Assembly (NCBI GenBank): GCA_035555315.1
Contig: DATMGU010000082.1
Coordinates: 1 to 17,500 of the forward strand
Length of the DNA stretch: 17,500 nucleotides
Direction: 5' to 3'
From: DATMGU01 sp035555315
Lineage (GTDB): Bacteria > Pseudomonadota > Alphaproteobacteria > ATCC43930 > CGMCC-115725
Positions 6,512 through 13,523 of the stretch are shown here, one piece after another (positions within the stretch are counted from its first letter, which is position 1; each line of letters begins with the position of its first letter). The notes under the pieces were generated by a model that did no database searches, was not told the origin of the DNA, and saw only the letters and a list, made by a program, of their open reading frames with translations. The translations under genes were made by a program, and so were the position numbers.

Positions 6512-7621
6512 CTAGACATCCACCCAGCCGCGCGTCGCATACGAGCGCGCCATGGCGTGGACGGTCTCTTCGATGGCGAGGCCCGTTTCGAAATCGATGA
6601 GGCGGGCCGGCTCGCCGGCGATCCCGCGCAGCAGCTCACGCGCCTCGATCACTTTCAGGTCGTTGAAGCCCAACCCATGCCCCGGCGCCGGGATGAAGCG
6701 CTCGTAAGGCGGATGCGCCGTGCCGGTCAGGATGGTGCGGAACCCCTGTTCCGCCGGCGGGCCGGCGGTGGTGTAGAGCTGTACTTCGTTCATGCGTTCC
6801 TGGTCGAACAGGATGGCGCCGTCCGACCCGAAGATCTGCAAGGCGATGCGGCCCTTGCGACCCCAAGCCGCGCGGTTCGCCAGCAAGGCGCCGGATGCGC
6901 CGCTCTCCAGCCGGAACAGTGCCGAGGCGATGTCGTGGGTCTCCACCCTTTTGCCGCCGCTCGTTGTGGGGCGTTCGGCGTAGGGCATCGCCTGATCGGC
7001 GACGAGGCTGGCGATCGGGCCGAGCAGCGTGAAGAGCAGGGACAGCGGATGGACGGCGAAATCGTCCAGGGCGCCATAGCCGGAGGCCGCGGCGCTCTTC
7101 TCCGGGAAGGGTGCCCGGCCATCGGCCATGAAATCCTCGTCCATCTCCAGGCGAACATGGTTCACGGTGCCGATGGCGTTGTTCTTGAGGAGTTGGCCGA
7201 TGTGCCGGATGGCCGGGTTCTGGATGTAGTTGTAGCCCAAGGCCACCACCTTGCCCGAGACGCGGGCGGCGTCCCGCATCGCCTCGGCGTCGGCCTGCGA
7301 GGTTGCCATGGGTTTCTCGCACCAGACATGCTTGCCGGCCTTCAGCGCGGCGATCGCCATCTCGGCATGGAAGCGGTTTGGCGTGGTGATCGAGACGACG
7401 TCCACCTGCGGGTCGGCCACAACCGCGCGCCAGTCGCCCGATGCGCGGGCGAAGCCGAACTCGGCAGCCTTCCTGTCGGCCAGCGCCTGATCGGCCTCGC
7501 CCAGATGCAGGAGACGCGGGCGCGCCACGTCGCCGAACGTCGGCGCCACCGCGTTCCAGGCCAAAGCGTGGCATTTGCCCATGTAGCCCGTGCCGATCAG
7601 GCCGACGGCGATCCCGTCCAT
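6512..7621 (-). CDS. Gfo/Idh/MocA-family oxidoreductase, second inositol-type dehydrogenase
   Basis: 369 residues. It has an N-terminal NAD(P)-binding motif GTGYMG at 10-15, WCEKPMA with Lys103, and a DxxxH pair (Asp187, His191 in DDFAVHPLS), so the catalytic triad of the family is intact. It is longer than the IolG-like paralogue next door and differs widely around the substrate pocket (GYNYIQNP in place of GFNRRFDPN). The family includes MocA of rhizopine catabolism and scyllo-inositol dehydrogenases such as IolX/IolW. In an operon with an inositol-type ABC transporter it probably oxidises a different inositol isomer or derivative. The start has AGGAT about 7 bases upstream, 42 bp after the permease gene. 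Substrate unknown. Confidence 0.85.
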   Translation of the reverse strand: MDGIAVGLIGTGYMGKCHALAWNAVAPTFGDVARPRLLHLGEADQALADRKAAEFGFARASGDWRAVVADPQVDVVSITTPNRFHAEMAIAALKAGKHVWCEKPMATSQADAEAMRDAARVSGKVVALGYNYIQNPAIRHIGQLLKNNAIGTVNHVRLEMDEDFMADGRAPFPEKSAAASGYGALDDFAVHPLSLLFTLLGPIASLVADQAMPYAERPTTSGGKRVETHDIASALFRLESGASGALLANRAAWGRKGRIALQIFGSDGAILFDQERMNEVQLYTTAGPPAEQGFRTILTGTAHPPYERFIPAPGHGLGFNDLKVIEARELLRGIAGEPARLIDFETGLAIEETVHAMARSYATRGWVDV

Positions 7622-7663
7622 GTCAGATCCTATCGTGTCGAGAGTTTCGTGAAGGCGGCCGGC

Positions 7664-8689
7664 TCAGGCGCGGCCGCGCTTGCTCTGGCGATACTGGTCG
7701 ACGATGACGGCGACGACGATGATCACGCCTTTCACCATCTCCTGGTAGTAGGCGTCGATGCGCAGGAAGGTGAAGCCCGAGGTCATCACACCGAGGATCA
7801 CGGTGCCGATCACCGTGCCGGTGATGCGCCCGACGCCGCCCGAGAGCGAGACACCGCCGATCACCGCCGCCGCGATGGCGTCGAGCTCGTAGTTCGCGCC
7901 CATGCCGGCTTGGCCGGACACGGCGCGGGCCGAGGTGACGACGCCCGCCAGCCCGGCCAGCAGCCCCGCGATCGAATAGACGGTGACGAGATGCCGGCTG
8001 ACATTGATGCCCGAAACGCGCGCCGCCTGCCGGTTGGCGCCGATCGCATAGGTGAACTTGCCGTAGCGCGTATAGCGCAGGGCGATGTGGAAGATGAGCG
8101 CCGTGATCAGGAAGATGATGACCGGCATGCCGGTGGAGCCGATCCAGGCATAGCTGTCGGACAGCATGCTCACCGGCTGGCCGTGCGTGTACCATTTGGC
8201 GAAGCCGCGTGCCGTGACCATCATGCCGAGCGTCGCGATGAAGGGCGGAATGCCGGTATAGGCGATCAGGCTGCCGTTGATGAAGCCGGCGATGAGCCCG
8301 ACGCAGAGGCCCACCAGCACAGGCACGATGACCGGCATGTCGGTGAACGCGGGATAGACGGCGCGCGCGAAGTCCGATGTCTGCGCGAAGCTCGCCGCCA
8401 TCATCGCCGTCAACCCGACCAGCGAGCCCGACGAGAGGTCGATGCCGCCGGTGATGATCACTTGCGTGACCCCGACGGAGATGATGCCGATCACCGACAC
8501 CTGCAGGATGATCACCATCAGGCGCTGCGGATTCATGAGGAAGCTCTGTCCGGCGAAGATCCAGCCCAGCGCCTCGAAGATGAGCGCGATCGCGACAAGG
8601 ACGAGGAAGATGCTGGCATCCGCGGGCAGTCTGCGCCTGCGGCTTGCCGGCGCGTGGAGCGTGGCCCCGATTGATGTGTTCATCGCCAT
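7664..8689 (-). CDS. iatP: Inositol/sugar ABC transporter permease (IatP/RbsC family)
   Basis: 341 residues and very hydrophobic, with around eight to ten membrane segments. The segment VGVTQVIITGGIDLSSGSLV is the family hallmark near the second or third helix, and a cytoplasmic loop with AIGANRQAARVSGI (the ATPase contact) lies in the middle. The C-terminus QYRQSKRGRA is short and basic. It forms the transmembrane channel of a ribose-type importer with the ATPase and binding protein encoded just upstream. ATG 8689 has GGGAAG 5 bases upstream; an ATG two codons later is an alternative. Inositol as cargo comes from the surrounding iol genes, not from the permease sequence itself. Confidence 0.88.
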   Translation of the reverse strand: MAMNTSIGATLHAPASRRRRLPADASIFLVLVAIALIFEALGWIFAGQSFLMNPQRLMVIILQVSVIGIISVGVTQVIITGGIDLSSGSLVGLTAMMAASFAQTSDFARAVYPAFTDMPVIVPVLVGLCVGLIAGFINGSLIAYTGIPPFIATLGMMVTARGFAKWYTHGQPVSMLSDSYAWIGSTGMPVIIFLITALIFHIALRYTRYGKFTYAIGANRQAARVSGINVSRHLVTVYSIAGLLAGLAGVVTSARAVSGQAGMGANYELDAIAAAVIGGVSLSGGVGRITGTVIGTVILGVMTSGFTFLRIDAYYQEMVKGVIIVVAVIVDQYRQSKRGRA

Positions 8690-8719
8690 GGTCGCTTCCC
8701 ATCTTCTTGCCGTTGTCGC

Positions 8720-10255
8720 CTATCGAGAGGCGAGATCCATGATCGTGACCTGATCGGCGTCCTCGCGATCGACGATCCCCGTCAGTCGGCCCTCGTGCAT
8801 CACCATGACGCGGTCGCTCATGCCGAGCACTTCCGGCATCTCCGAGGAGATCATGATCACCGCCACGCCGTCCCCGGCGAGACGCGAGATGAGTCGATGG
8901 ATCTCCGCCTTGGCGCCAACATCGATGCCGCGCGTCGGCTCGTCGAGGATCAGGATCCTCGGTTTGGTCAGGAGCCAGCGGCCGATCAGCACCTTCTGCT
9001 GGTTGCCGCCGGAGAGGTTCTCGATGCGCTCGTAGAGATCCGGCGTCTTCACGCGCAACGCCTCGCACATGTCCTCGCAGGCACGGCTCGCCGAATTCTG
9101 CGCCACGAAGCCGCCCGTGACGAATTGCTGGCTCAGTACCGCCATCTGCATGTTCTCGAGGACGTTGAGCACCAGGAAGCAGCCGGTGTCCTTGCGGTCC
9201 TCGGTGAGGAAGGCCATGCCATGCGCCATCGCGGTCTTGGGGCTGTCGATGACGAGGGGCTTGCCCTTGATCGAGATGGTACCTGACGTCGCCGGCGTCA
9301 CGCCGAAGATGGTCTCCGCCACGTTGCTGCGCCCCGAACCGACCAGCCCGGCCACGCCGAGGATCTCGCCGGCCCGCACGTCGAACGAGACGTTGTGGAA
9401 CACGCCCTTCAGCGACAGGTCGCGCACGGACAGGACCGTCTCCCCGATCGGCACGGTCTCTTTCGGGAACATCTGGGTGATCTCGCGCCCCACCATCATG
9501 CGGATGATGTCGTCGCGGGTGACGTTGGTGGAGAGCTCGGTGCCGATATATTTGCCGTCGCGGAAGACCGAGACTTCGTCGGCGATCTCGAACAGCTCGT
9601 TCATCTTGTGGGTGATGTAGACGATGCCTTTGCCGGCGGCCTTCAGTTCCCGGATGATGCGGAACAGATGGTCGACCTCCTTCTCCGTGAGTGCCGAGGT
9701 CGGCTCGTCCATGATCAGGATGTCGGAATTGAAGGACACCGCCTTGGCGATCTCGATCATCTGCCGGCTGGCAATGGAAAGCCGGCGAACCTCGATCTCG
9801 GGGTCGATATCGATGGAAAGCTGATCGAAAAGCGCCTGTGTGCGGCGGCGCATTTCGGCGTGGTCGATGAAGCCGAGACCCATCTTGGGCTCACGCCGGA
9901 TCCAGATGTTTTCCGCCACCGTCATGAACGGCATCAGGTTGAGTTCCTGATGGATCATGGCAATGCCGTTCTCCAGCGCTTCGAGCGGAGACTTCAGGCG
10001 GATCTCACGCCCCTTCATCCGGAAATCGCCGTGGTCGGGCGCGAAGACGCCGGCGATGATCTTCATCAGCGTGGATTTGCCGGCGCCGTTCTCGCCCATC
10101 AGGGCATGAACCGAGCCGGGCCGCAGGCGAAAACCGACATTGTCGAGCGCCACGACGCCGGGGAACGTCTTGCGGACGCCTTCCACCTCAAGCAGATAGG
10201 CCGGCAAGGTGCTGGCATCGCTGGGGGCGGCATTCGTCACGGTTTGGCTGGACAT
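8720..10255 (-). CDS. iatA: Two-domain sugar ABC transporter ATPase (IatA/RbsA family)
   Basis: 511 residues made of two fused nucleotide-binding domains. Domain 1 has Walker A GENGAGKST at 54-62, a degenerate signature LSIASRQMIEIAKA, and Walker B with Asp183-Glu184. Domain 2 has a degenerate Walker A GLVGSGRSN at 303-311 (Arg for Lys), an intact signature LSGGNQQ at 414-420, and Walker B Asp438-Glu439. This asymmetry is normal for the RbsA/MglA/XylG group and does not mean the gene is broken. It powers import at the inner face of the membrane. The start has GGAGAAGG upstream. It follows the binding-protein gene by 74 bp, a gap holding a strong hairpin, and precedes the permease by 30 bp. 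Confidence 0.92.
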   Translation of the reverse strand: MSSQTVTNAAPSDASTLPAYLLEVEGVRKTFPGVVALDNVGFRLRPGSVHALMGENGAGKSTLMKIIAGVFAPDHGDFRMKGREIRLKSPLEALENGIAMIHQELNLMPFMTVAENIWIRREPKMGLGFIDHAEMRRRTQALFDQLSIDIDPEIEVRRLSIASRQMIEIAKAVSFNSDILIMDEPTSALTEKEVDHLFRIIRELKAAGKGIVYITHKMNELFEIADEVSVFRDGKYIGTELSTNVTRDDIIRMMVGREITQMFPKETVPIGETVLSVRDLSLKGVFHNVSFDVRAGEILGVAGLVGSGRSNVAETIFGVTPATSGTISIKGKPLVIDSPKTAMAHGMAFLTEDRKDTGCFLVLNVLENMQMAVLSQQFVTGGFVAQNSASRACEDMCEALRVKTPDLYERIENLSGGNQQKVLIGRWLLTKPRILILDEPTRGIDVGAKAEIHRLISRLAGDGVAVIMISSEMPEVLGMSDRVMVMHEGRLTGIVDREDADQVTIMDLASR

Positions 10256-10287
10256 GACCCTTCTCCGACCGGGCTTCGGCAGATCGT

Positions 10288-10318
10288 CCGGCGGGCGCCT
10301 GGAAGGCGTGCCCGCCGG
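10288..10318 (-). other. Strong intercistronic hairpin between binding-protein and ATPase genes
   Basis: CCGGCGGGC at 10288-10296 pairs perfectly with GCCCGCCGG at 10310-10318. Inside, GCCT (10297-10300) pairs with AGGC (10304-10307) around a 3-base loop, with a 2-base bulge. No T tract follows on the minus strand. In binding-protein transporter operons such hairpins commonly protect the upstream message so that binding protein exceeds the membrane parts. That role is inferred here. Confidence 0.6.
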
Positions 10319-10329
10319 CCCGTAACCGT

Positions 10330-11253
10330 TCAGTTCTTGGCGGTGTATTTGTCCATGTTGGCTGGCGTCACGAGTTCGAACGGCACCCAGACCATACTCT
10401 CGACCTTCTCACCTTTCGCGAGCTTGAGGGCGGTGTCGACGGCGCCCTTGCCCTGGCCCGCCGCGTTTTGGAACACGGTGACCTTGAGATCGCCGGCCTT
10501 CATCGCGGCGAGGCCGTCCTGGGTGGCGTCGATGCCGCTGACGATAACTTTGCCCGAGGCCCCGGCCGCCTTCAGCGCCTGGATCGCGCCGATCGCCATC
10601 TCGTCGTTATTCGAGACGATGGCATCGGGTTTGAGGCCGGAGCTCAGCCAGTTGGTGACGAGGTCGGTGCCTTCCGTGCGCTTCCAGTTGCCCGTCTGCT
10701 TGTTGAGGATCTCGATGCCCTTGCAGCCGTCGGTCTTGATCACGTCTTCGACGTCCTGCGTGCGCTGGCGGGCGGCCTGGTTGGAGAGTTCGCCCATCAT
10801 GACCAGGATCTTGCCCTTGCCGCCGAGCAGCTTGCAGGTTTCGGTCATTTCCAGGGTACCGGAATCCTTCTCGTCGCTGCCGACGAAGGAGACCTTGGCG
10901 GGAAGGGTTTTGTCAGCCGGCATGCGGTTGACGTAGACCAGCGGGATGCCGGCATCCGCCGCGAGCTTGGTCATCTTCGGCGTCGCATCCGTATCGACTG
11001 GGTTGACGATGATGGCGTCGAGTTTCTCGGCGATGAAGTTCTGGATCTGGTTGAGCTGTTTGCCGACGTCGTTCTGGGCATCTTCGAACTGGATGTCGAC
11101 ACCCGGCTGCTGAGCGGCATAGTCCTTCATGCCGTTGCGCAGGACAGTGAGGAAGTTGTCATCGAAGAGGGCCATCGATACGCCGATCTTCGCGGCGAAA
11201 GCGGATGTCGTGACCAGCGTGGATAGGGCGAGGGCAAGGGCAAGGCGTTTCAT
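10330..11253 (-). CDS. Periplasmic sugar/inositol-binding protein (IbpA/MocB-like)
   Basis: 307 residues from ATG 11253, which has GGAGGAG about 7 bases upstream; an in-frame ATG 16 codons earlier lacks this and would precede the signal peptide with polar residues. MKRLALALALSTLVTTSAFA is a clear Sec signal peptide with cleavage before AKIGVSM. The mature part is a ribose-binding type-1 fold: the N-terminal strand and helix, IIVNPVDTDATPKM, VYVNRMP, a FVGSDEKDSG segment, SNNDEMAIGA and VSGIDATQDGL are all family landmarks. It would capture the ligand in the periplasm and deliver it to the permease. Related proteins bind myo-inositol (IbpA) or rhizopine (MocB); I cannot tell these apart from sequence alone, so I give no symbol. 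Confidence 0.9.
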   Translation of the reverse strand: MKRLALALALSTLVTTSAFAAKIGVSMALFDDNFLTVLRNGMKDYAAQQPGVDIQFEDAQNDVGKQLNQIQNFIAEKLDAIIVNPVDTDATPKMTKLAADAGIPLVYVNRMPADKTLPAKVSFVGSDEKDSGTLEMTETCKLLGGKGKILVMMGELSNQAARQRTQDVEDVIKTDGCKGIEILNKQTGNWKRTEGTDLVTNWLSSGLKPDAIVSNNDEMAIGAIQALKAAGASGKVIVSGIDATQDGLAAMKAGDLKVTVFQNAAGQGKGAVDTALKLAKGEKVESMVWVPFELVTPANMDKYTAKN

Positions 11254-11320
11254 GGGGCGTTCTCCTCCGTTTTTGATTGACCCGCCGGAGTTGTTCTCCA
11301 CGTCGGGGTATTCTTATCGT

Positions 11321-11359
11321 CATGAGGTTCCGCGGCGCTGCCACCATCGGGACCTCATG
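11321..11359. promoter_or_regulatory. 11-bp inverted repeat upstream of the binding-protein gene
   Basis: CATGAGGTTCC at 11321-11331 and GGGACCTCATG at 11349-11359 are inverted copies with one mismatch (a G-U type pair in RNA) and a 17-base loop. The repeat fills most of the gap between the stop of the IolI-like gene and the binding-protein start about 70 bp on. It could be an operator for an internal promoter or an RNA hairpin; no T tract is present. Confidence 0.4.
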
Positions 11360-11364
11360 TTCCG

Positions 11365-12189
11365 TCACGCAGCCGCCGCGCTGCGCAGTCCCGCCTCGAC
11401 GAATTGGATGCTGGATCGAAGATCCGAAGCGATCTGGCCGCTGCGATGCACCGAAGCGGCGAAGGGCTCGAAGGACAGGGCCCCGTCATAGCCGCCCCGC
11501 AGCAGGATGCGGATTTGCCCGATATTGTCGAGCCGGTCGGAGGCATCGACCAATACGCGGTGCGGGTCTCGCATATGACCGGCCGTCAGGGTGGCGTCCG
11601 AGACCCCGGATGCGTGCACGAGGCCGGTCTCGTTCGGAAAGAAAGCGGTCTCGCCGGCCACGAAATGATGGAACGTGTCATGGACCAGCTTGAAGACGTC
11701 GCCGGTCTTCGTTTCGCCTATCGCGGCGACCGCCTCCGCCTTCAGGCGTAGCGAGCACTCGGCGAAGCCTAGCGGTTCGACGAACCCGAGAATACCGGCA
11801 TCCGTCAGGATCGGCGCGAGGCCGCGCAGCGCCTCGCGCAGCCCGGCGAGCCGGTCCGCGTGGCTCGGCGTAAACGTCACGTCGTTGACGGGGCACAGAA
11901 CGAGCGCGCGGGCGCCGCTGGCCTTCGCGTAGGCCACAAGCCGGCGCGCCTCGTCGGCGCGGGTCTCGTTCCATTGGTTGAACCGCTGCAGGGCGTTGAT
12001 CGATAGGATGTCGAGACCGGACGCGGATGCCGCCTCGCGAATGGCGTCGGCCGGCGTTCCGTCGGCAAGGGCGACCCCTTCCAGGTCGTTGCGGATCTCC
12101 ACCGCGCCGACGCCCAGGGTTTTCGCCAGTTCGAAAAACGCCGCGTGATCCAGCGAGGGAGCGACCATGTGGTTGAGAGCTAGGCGCAT
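11365..12189 (-). CDS. TIM-barrel isomerase, IolI-like (2-keto-myo-inositol isomerase family)
   Basis: 274 residues, near the 278 of Bacillus IolI. The start MRLALNHMVAP, EIRNDL at 31-36 and SINALQRFN at 63-71 match the IolI layout. The four metal ligands of the xylose-isomerase-like barrel line up: Glu138 (FVEPLGF), Asp171 (HDTFHH), His192 (LVHASG) and Glu241 (SFEPF). It probably interconverts 2-keto-myo-inositol and 1-keto-D-chiro-inositol, or an equivalent inosose pair, letting other inositol isomers enter the pathway. It is the first gene of the minus-strand uptake unit, divergent from the RpiR-type regulator. Its ribosome site is weak. The broader sugar-phosphate isomerase/epimerase label would also be correct. 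Confidence 0.82.
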   Translation of the reverse strand: MRLALNHMVAPSLDHAAFFELAKTLGVGAVEIRNDLEGVALADGTPADAIREAASASGLDILSINALQRFNQWNETRADEARRLVAYAKASGARALVLCPVNDVTFTPSHADRLAGLREALRGLAPILTDAGILGFVEPLGFAECSLRLKAEAVAAIGETKTGDVFKLVHDTFHHFVAGETAFFPNETGLVHASGVSDATLTAGHMRDPHRVLVDASDRLDNIGQIRILLRGGYDGALSFEPFAASVHRSGQIASDLRSSIQFVEAGLRSAAAA

Positions 12190-12361
12190 GAAAGGAGTCC
12201 GGATTCAGCCGAGGAAAAGGGACGGTCTGCGGAAAATAGAGCGGGAAAAATGCGCGTGACCACGGGGTCGGCGAAAGGCCGGGGCGGTGGCGGCATAGCG
12301 CTCTCTCCCATGGTGCGGTTGCGAACCGAAAACGAAATAATTCGTCTTTTTCATTTTGTTG

Positions 12362-12376
12362 CAGAATACATATTCC
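12362..12376. promoter_or_regulatory. Candidate IolR-type operator, site A
   Basis: The minus strand reads GGAATATGTATTCTG. It matches the inositol-regulon motif GGAANATNCGTTCCA (as I recall it from Caulobacter) except for four transitions, and its TTCTG end is identical to that of site B upstream of iolC. The core GAATA-CA-TATTC is palindromic. It lies in the only AT-rich part of the divergent spacer between the IolI-like gene and the RpiR-type gene, so it could control both. Confidence 0.55.
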
Positions 12377-12443
12377 ATGCTAAAGATGGCTGTCAAGCGC
12401 CGGTTCAAGCGGGGCGCGGTCTTTCGGAAGGTAGGTAAAACTC

Positions 12444-13310
12444 ATGCAGGCCGATGATGCGGCCCTCCAGGGGGCGGGGCGTCGAGAGATGGAATGGCCG
12501 GCGCCCGAGGACTTTCAGAGCCTGCGCGATCTTTTGATCAGTGGGCGCGTGCGGCTGCCCAAGCGCCTCGCGCAGGTGGCGACCTTTGCGATGGCCCATC
12601 CGGATGACGTCGCCTTCGGCACAGTGGCCAGCATCGCCGAGCGCGCCGAGGTGCAACCATCAACCTTGGTGAGGTTCTCACAGGCCGTTGGCTTCAATGG
12701 ATTTTCGGACCTTCAGGCGCTGTTTCGCGATCGGTTGCGCGTCAAGGTGTCGACCTATGAGGACCGGCTGCTGCCGCGCCAGCCCGAAACCGCCACCCGG
12801 TCGAAATCCGCGGAATATTTCGACGGATTCTGTCAGGCGTCGGCCCGATCCATCGGCATGCTGCACGACAGCGTCGATGTTTCCGCCATCGAGCGGGCGG
12901 CCGAGTGCCTTGCGTCGGCCGATACCATCTATCTCATTGCCCAGCGGCGTTCTTTTCCGATAACCGCCTATATGAACTATGCGTTCAGCAAACTTGGCGT
13001 GAAGACGGTGCTCGTCGGCTCCGCCGCTGGGACCGATGCCGAAACGCTCGCCTTCGCCACACCGAAGGACGCGGCCATCGCCATCAGCTTCACGCCTTAT
13101 GCGCCGGCGACGCTGGCTTGCGCGCGGCAGGTGGCGCAGGCGGGTGTGCCCCTTGTGGTGATGACGGACAGCCCCTTCAGCCCGCTCGCCTCCGACAGCG
13201 TCATCTGGTTCGAGGTGGTTGAGGCCGATTTCCAGGGCTTCCGTTCGCTCGCCGCCACAATGGCACTGGCGATGACCCTGACAGTCGCTGTCGCCGAGGC
13301 GCGGCGGTGA
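12444..13310 (+). CDS. iolR: RpiR-family regulator of inositol genes (IolR-like)
   Basis: 288 residues. An N-terminal RpiR helix-turn-helix domain spans about 24-100, with the recognition region VASIAERAEVQPSTLVRFSQ. A C-terminal SIS sugar-phosphate-binding domain spans about 130-270 (IYLIAQRRSFPITAYMNYAF, DAAIAISFTPYAPATLACAR). In Sinorhizobium and Caulobacter, RpiR-type proteins named IolR repress inositol genes and respond to a pathway intermediate. Here the gene sits between the uptake unit and iolCDE, which fits that role. ATG 12444 has only a loosely spaced AGGT; ATG 12489 (MEWPAPEDF) is an alternative that keeps both domains. Confidence 0.88.
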   Translation: MQADDAALQGAGRREMEWPAPEDFQSLRDLLISGRVRLPKRLAQVATFAMAHPDDVAFGTVASIAERAEVQPSTLVRFSQAVGFNGFSDLQALFRDRLRVKVSTYEDRLLPRQPETATRSKSAEYFDGFCQASARSIGMLHDSVDVSAIERAAECLASADTIYLIAQRRSFPITAYMNYAFSKLGVKTVLVGSAAGTDAETLAFATPKDAAIAISFTPYAPATLACARQVAQAGVPLVVMTDSPFSPLASDSVIWFEVVEADFQGFRSLAATMALAMTLTVAVAEARR

Positions 13311-13320
13311 TCGATGAAAA

Positions 13321-13335
13321 CAGAACGTATCTTCC
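13321..13335. promoter_or_regulatory. Candidate IolR-type operator, site B (upstream of iolC)
   Basis: The minus strand reads GGAAGATACGTTCTG, which agrees with every fixed base of GGAANATNCGTTCCA except the last two. It starts 11 bp after the iolR stop codon and lies about 190 bp before iolC. It is the best match in the window and sits just upstream of a TTGACT (13339-13344) that could be a -35 box. Confidence 0.6.
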
Positions 13336-13350
13336 ATATTGACTATTTTA

Positions 13351-13365
13351 GGAAAATATGCGTCA
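13351..13365. promoter_or_regulatory. Candidate IolR-type half-conserved operator, site C
   Basis: GGAAAATATGCGTCA on the plus strand keeps the GGAANATN half of the motif but diverges in the other half. It begins exactly 30 bp after the start of site B, about three helical turns, in the opposite orientation. That would suit cooperative binding across the TTGACT box between them. Confidence 0.35.
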
Positions 13366-13437
13366 TTTAGAGCGTTGCCAAAGCATCCAGAGTGTCGTGT
13401 TTCCTTCCACCAAGCGGCGCGATTTTTTCAAATTAGA

Positions 13438-13468
13438 TCGGACTTTCTTGCGCTTAAAAGTCGGTCCG
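13438..13468 (+). other. Leader hairpin candidate in the iolC 5' region
   Basis: GACTTT at 13441-13446 is an inverted copy of AAAGTC at 13457-13462. The flanking CGGAC (13438-13442) can instead pair with GTCCG (13464-13468), so two alternative folds share bases. If transcription starts near sites B and C, this lies in the iolC leader about 60 bp before the start codon. No known riboswitch is recognised. Confidence 0.25.
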
Positions 13469-13523
13469 GCAGCCTGAATGACGACAAAATCTAAACGGCG
13501 ACAAAAAAACGACCGGAGGAACG

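Noticed and set aside
5891..8674. Very long plus-strand open frame opposite the dehydrogenase and permease genes
   Set aside because: It has the same shadow composition (repeated His, Asp, Arg, Ala) and lies antisense to genes with intact catalytic motifs.
8720..10255. ATPase gene possibly defective because the second Walker A lacks lysine
   Set aside because: A degenerate second-domain Walker A is normal in the RbsA/MglA/XylG group; the signature and Walker B are intact.
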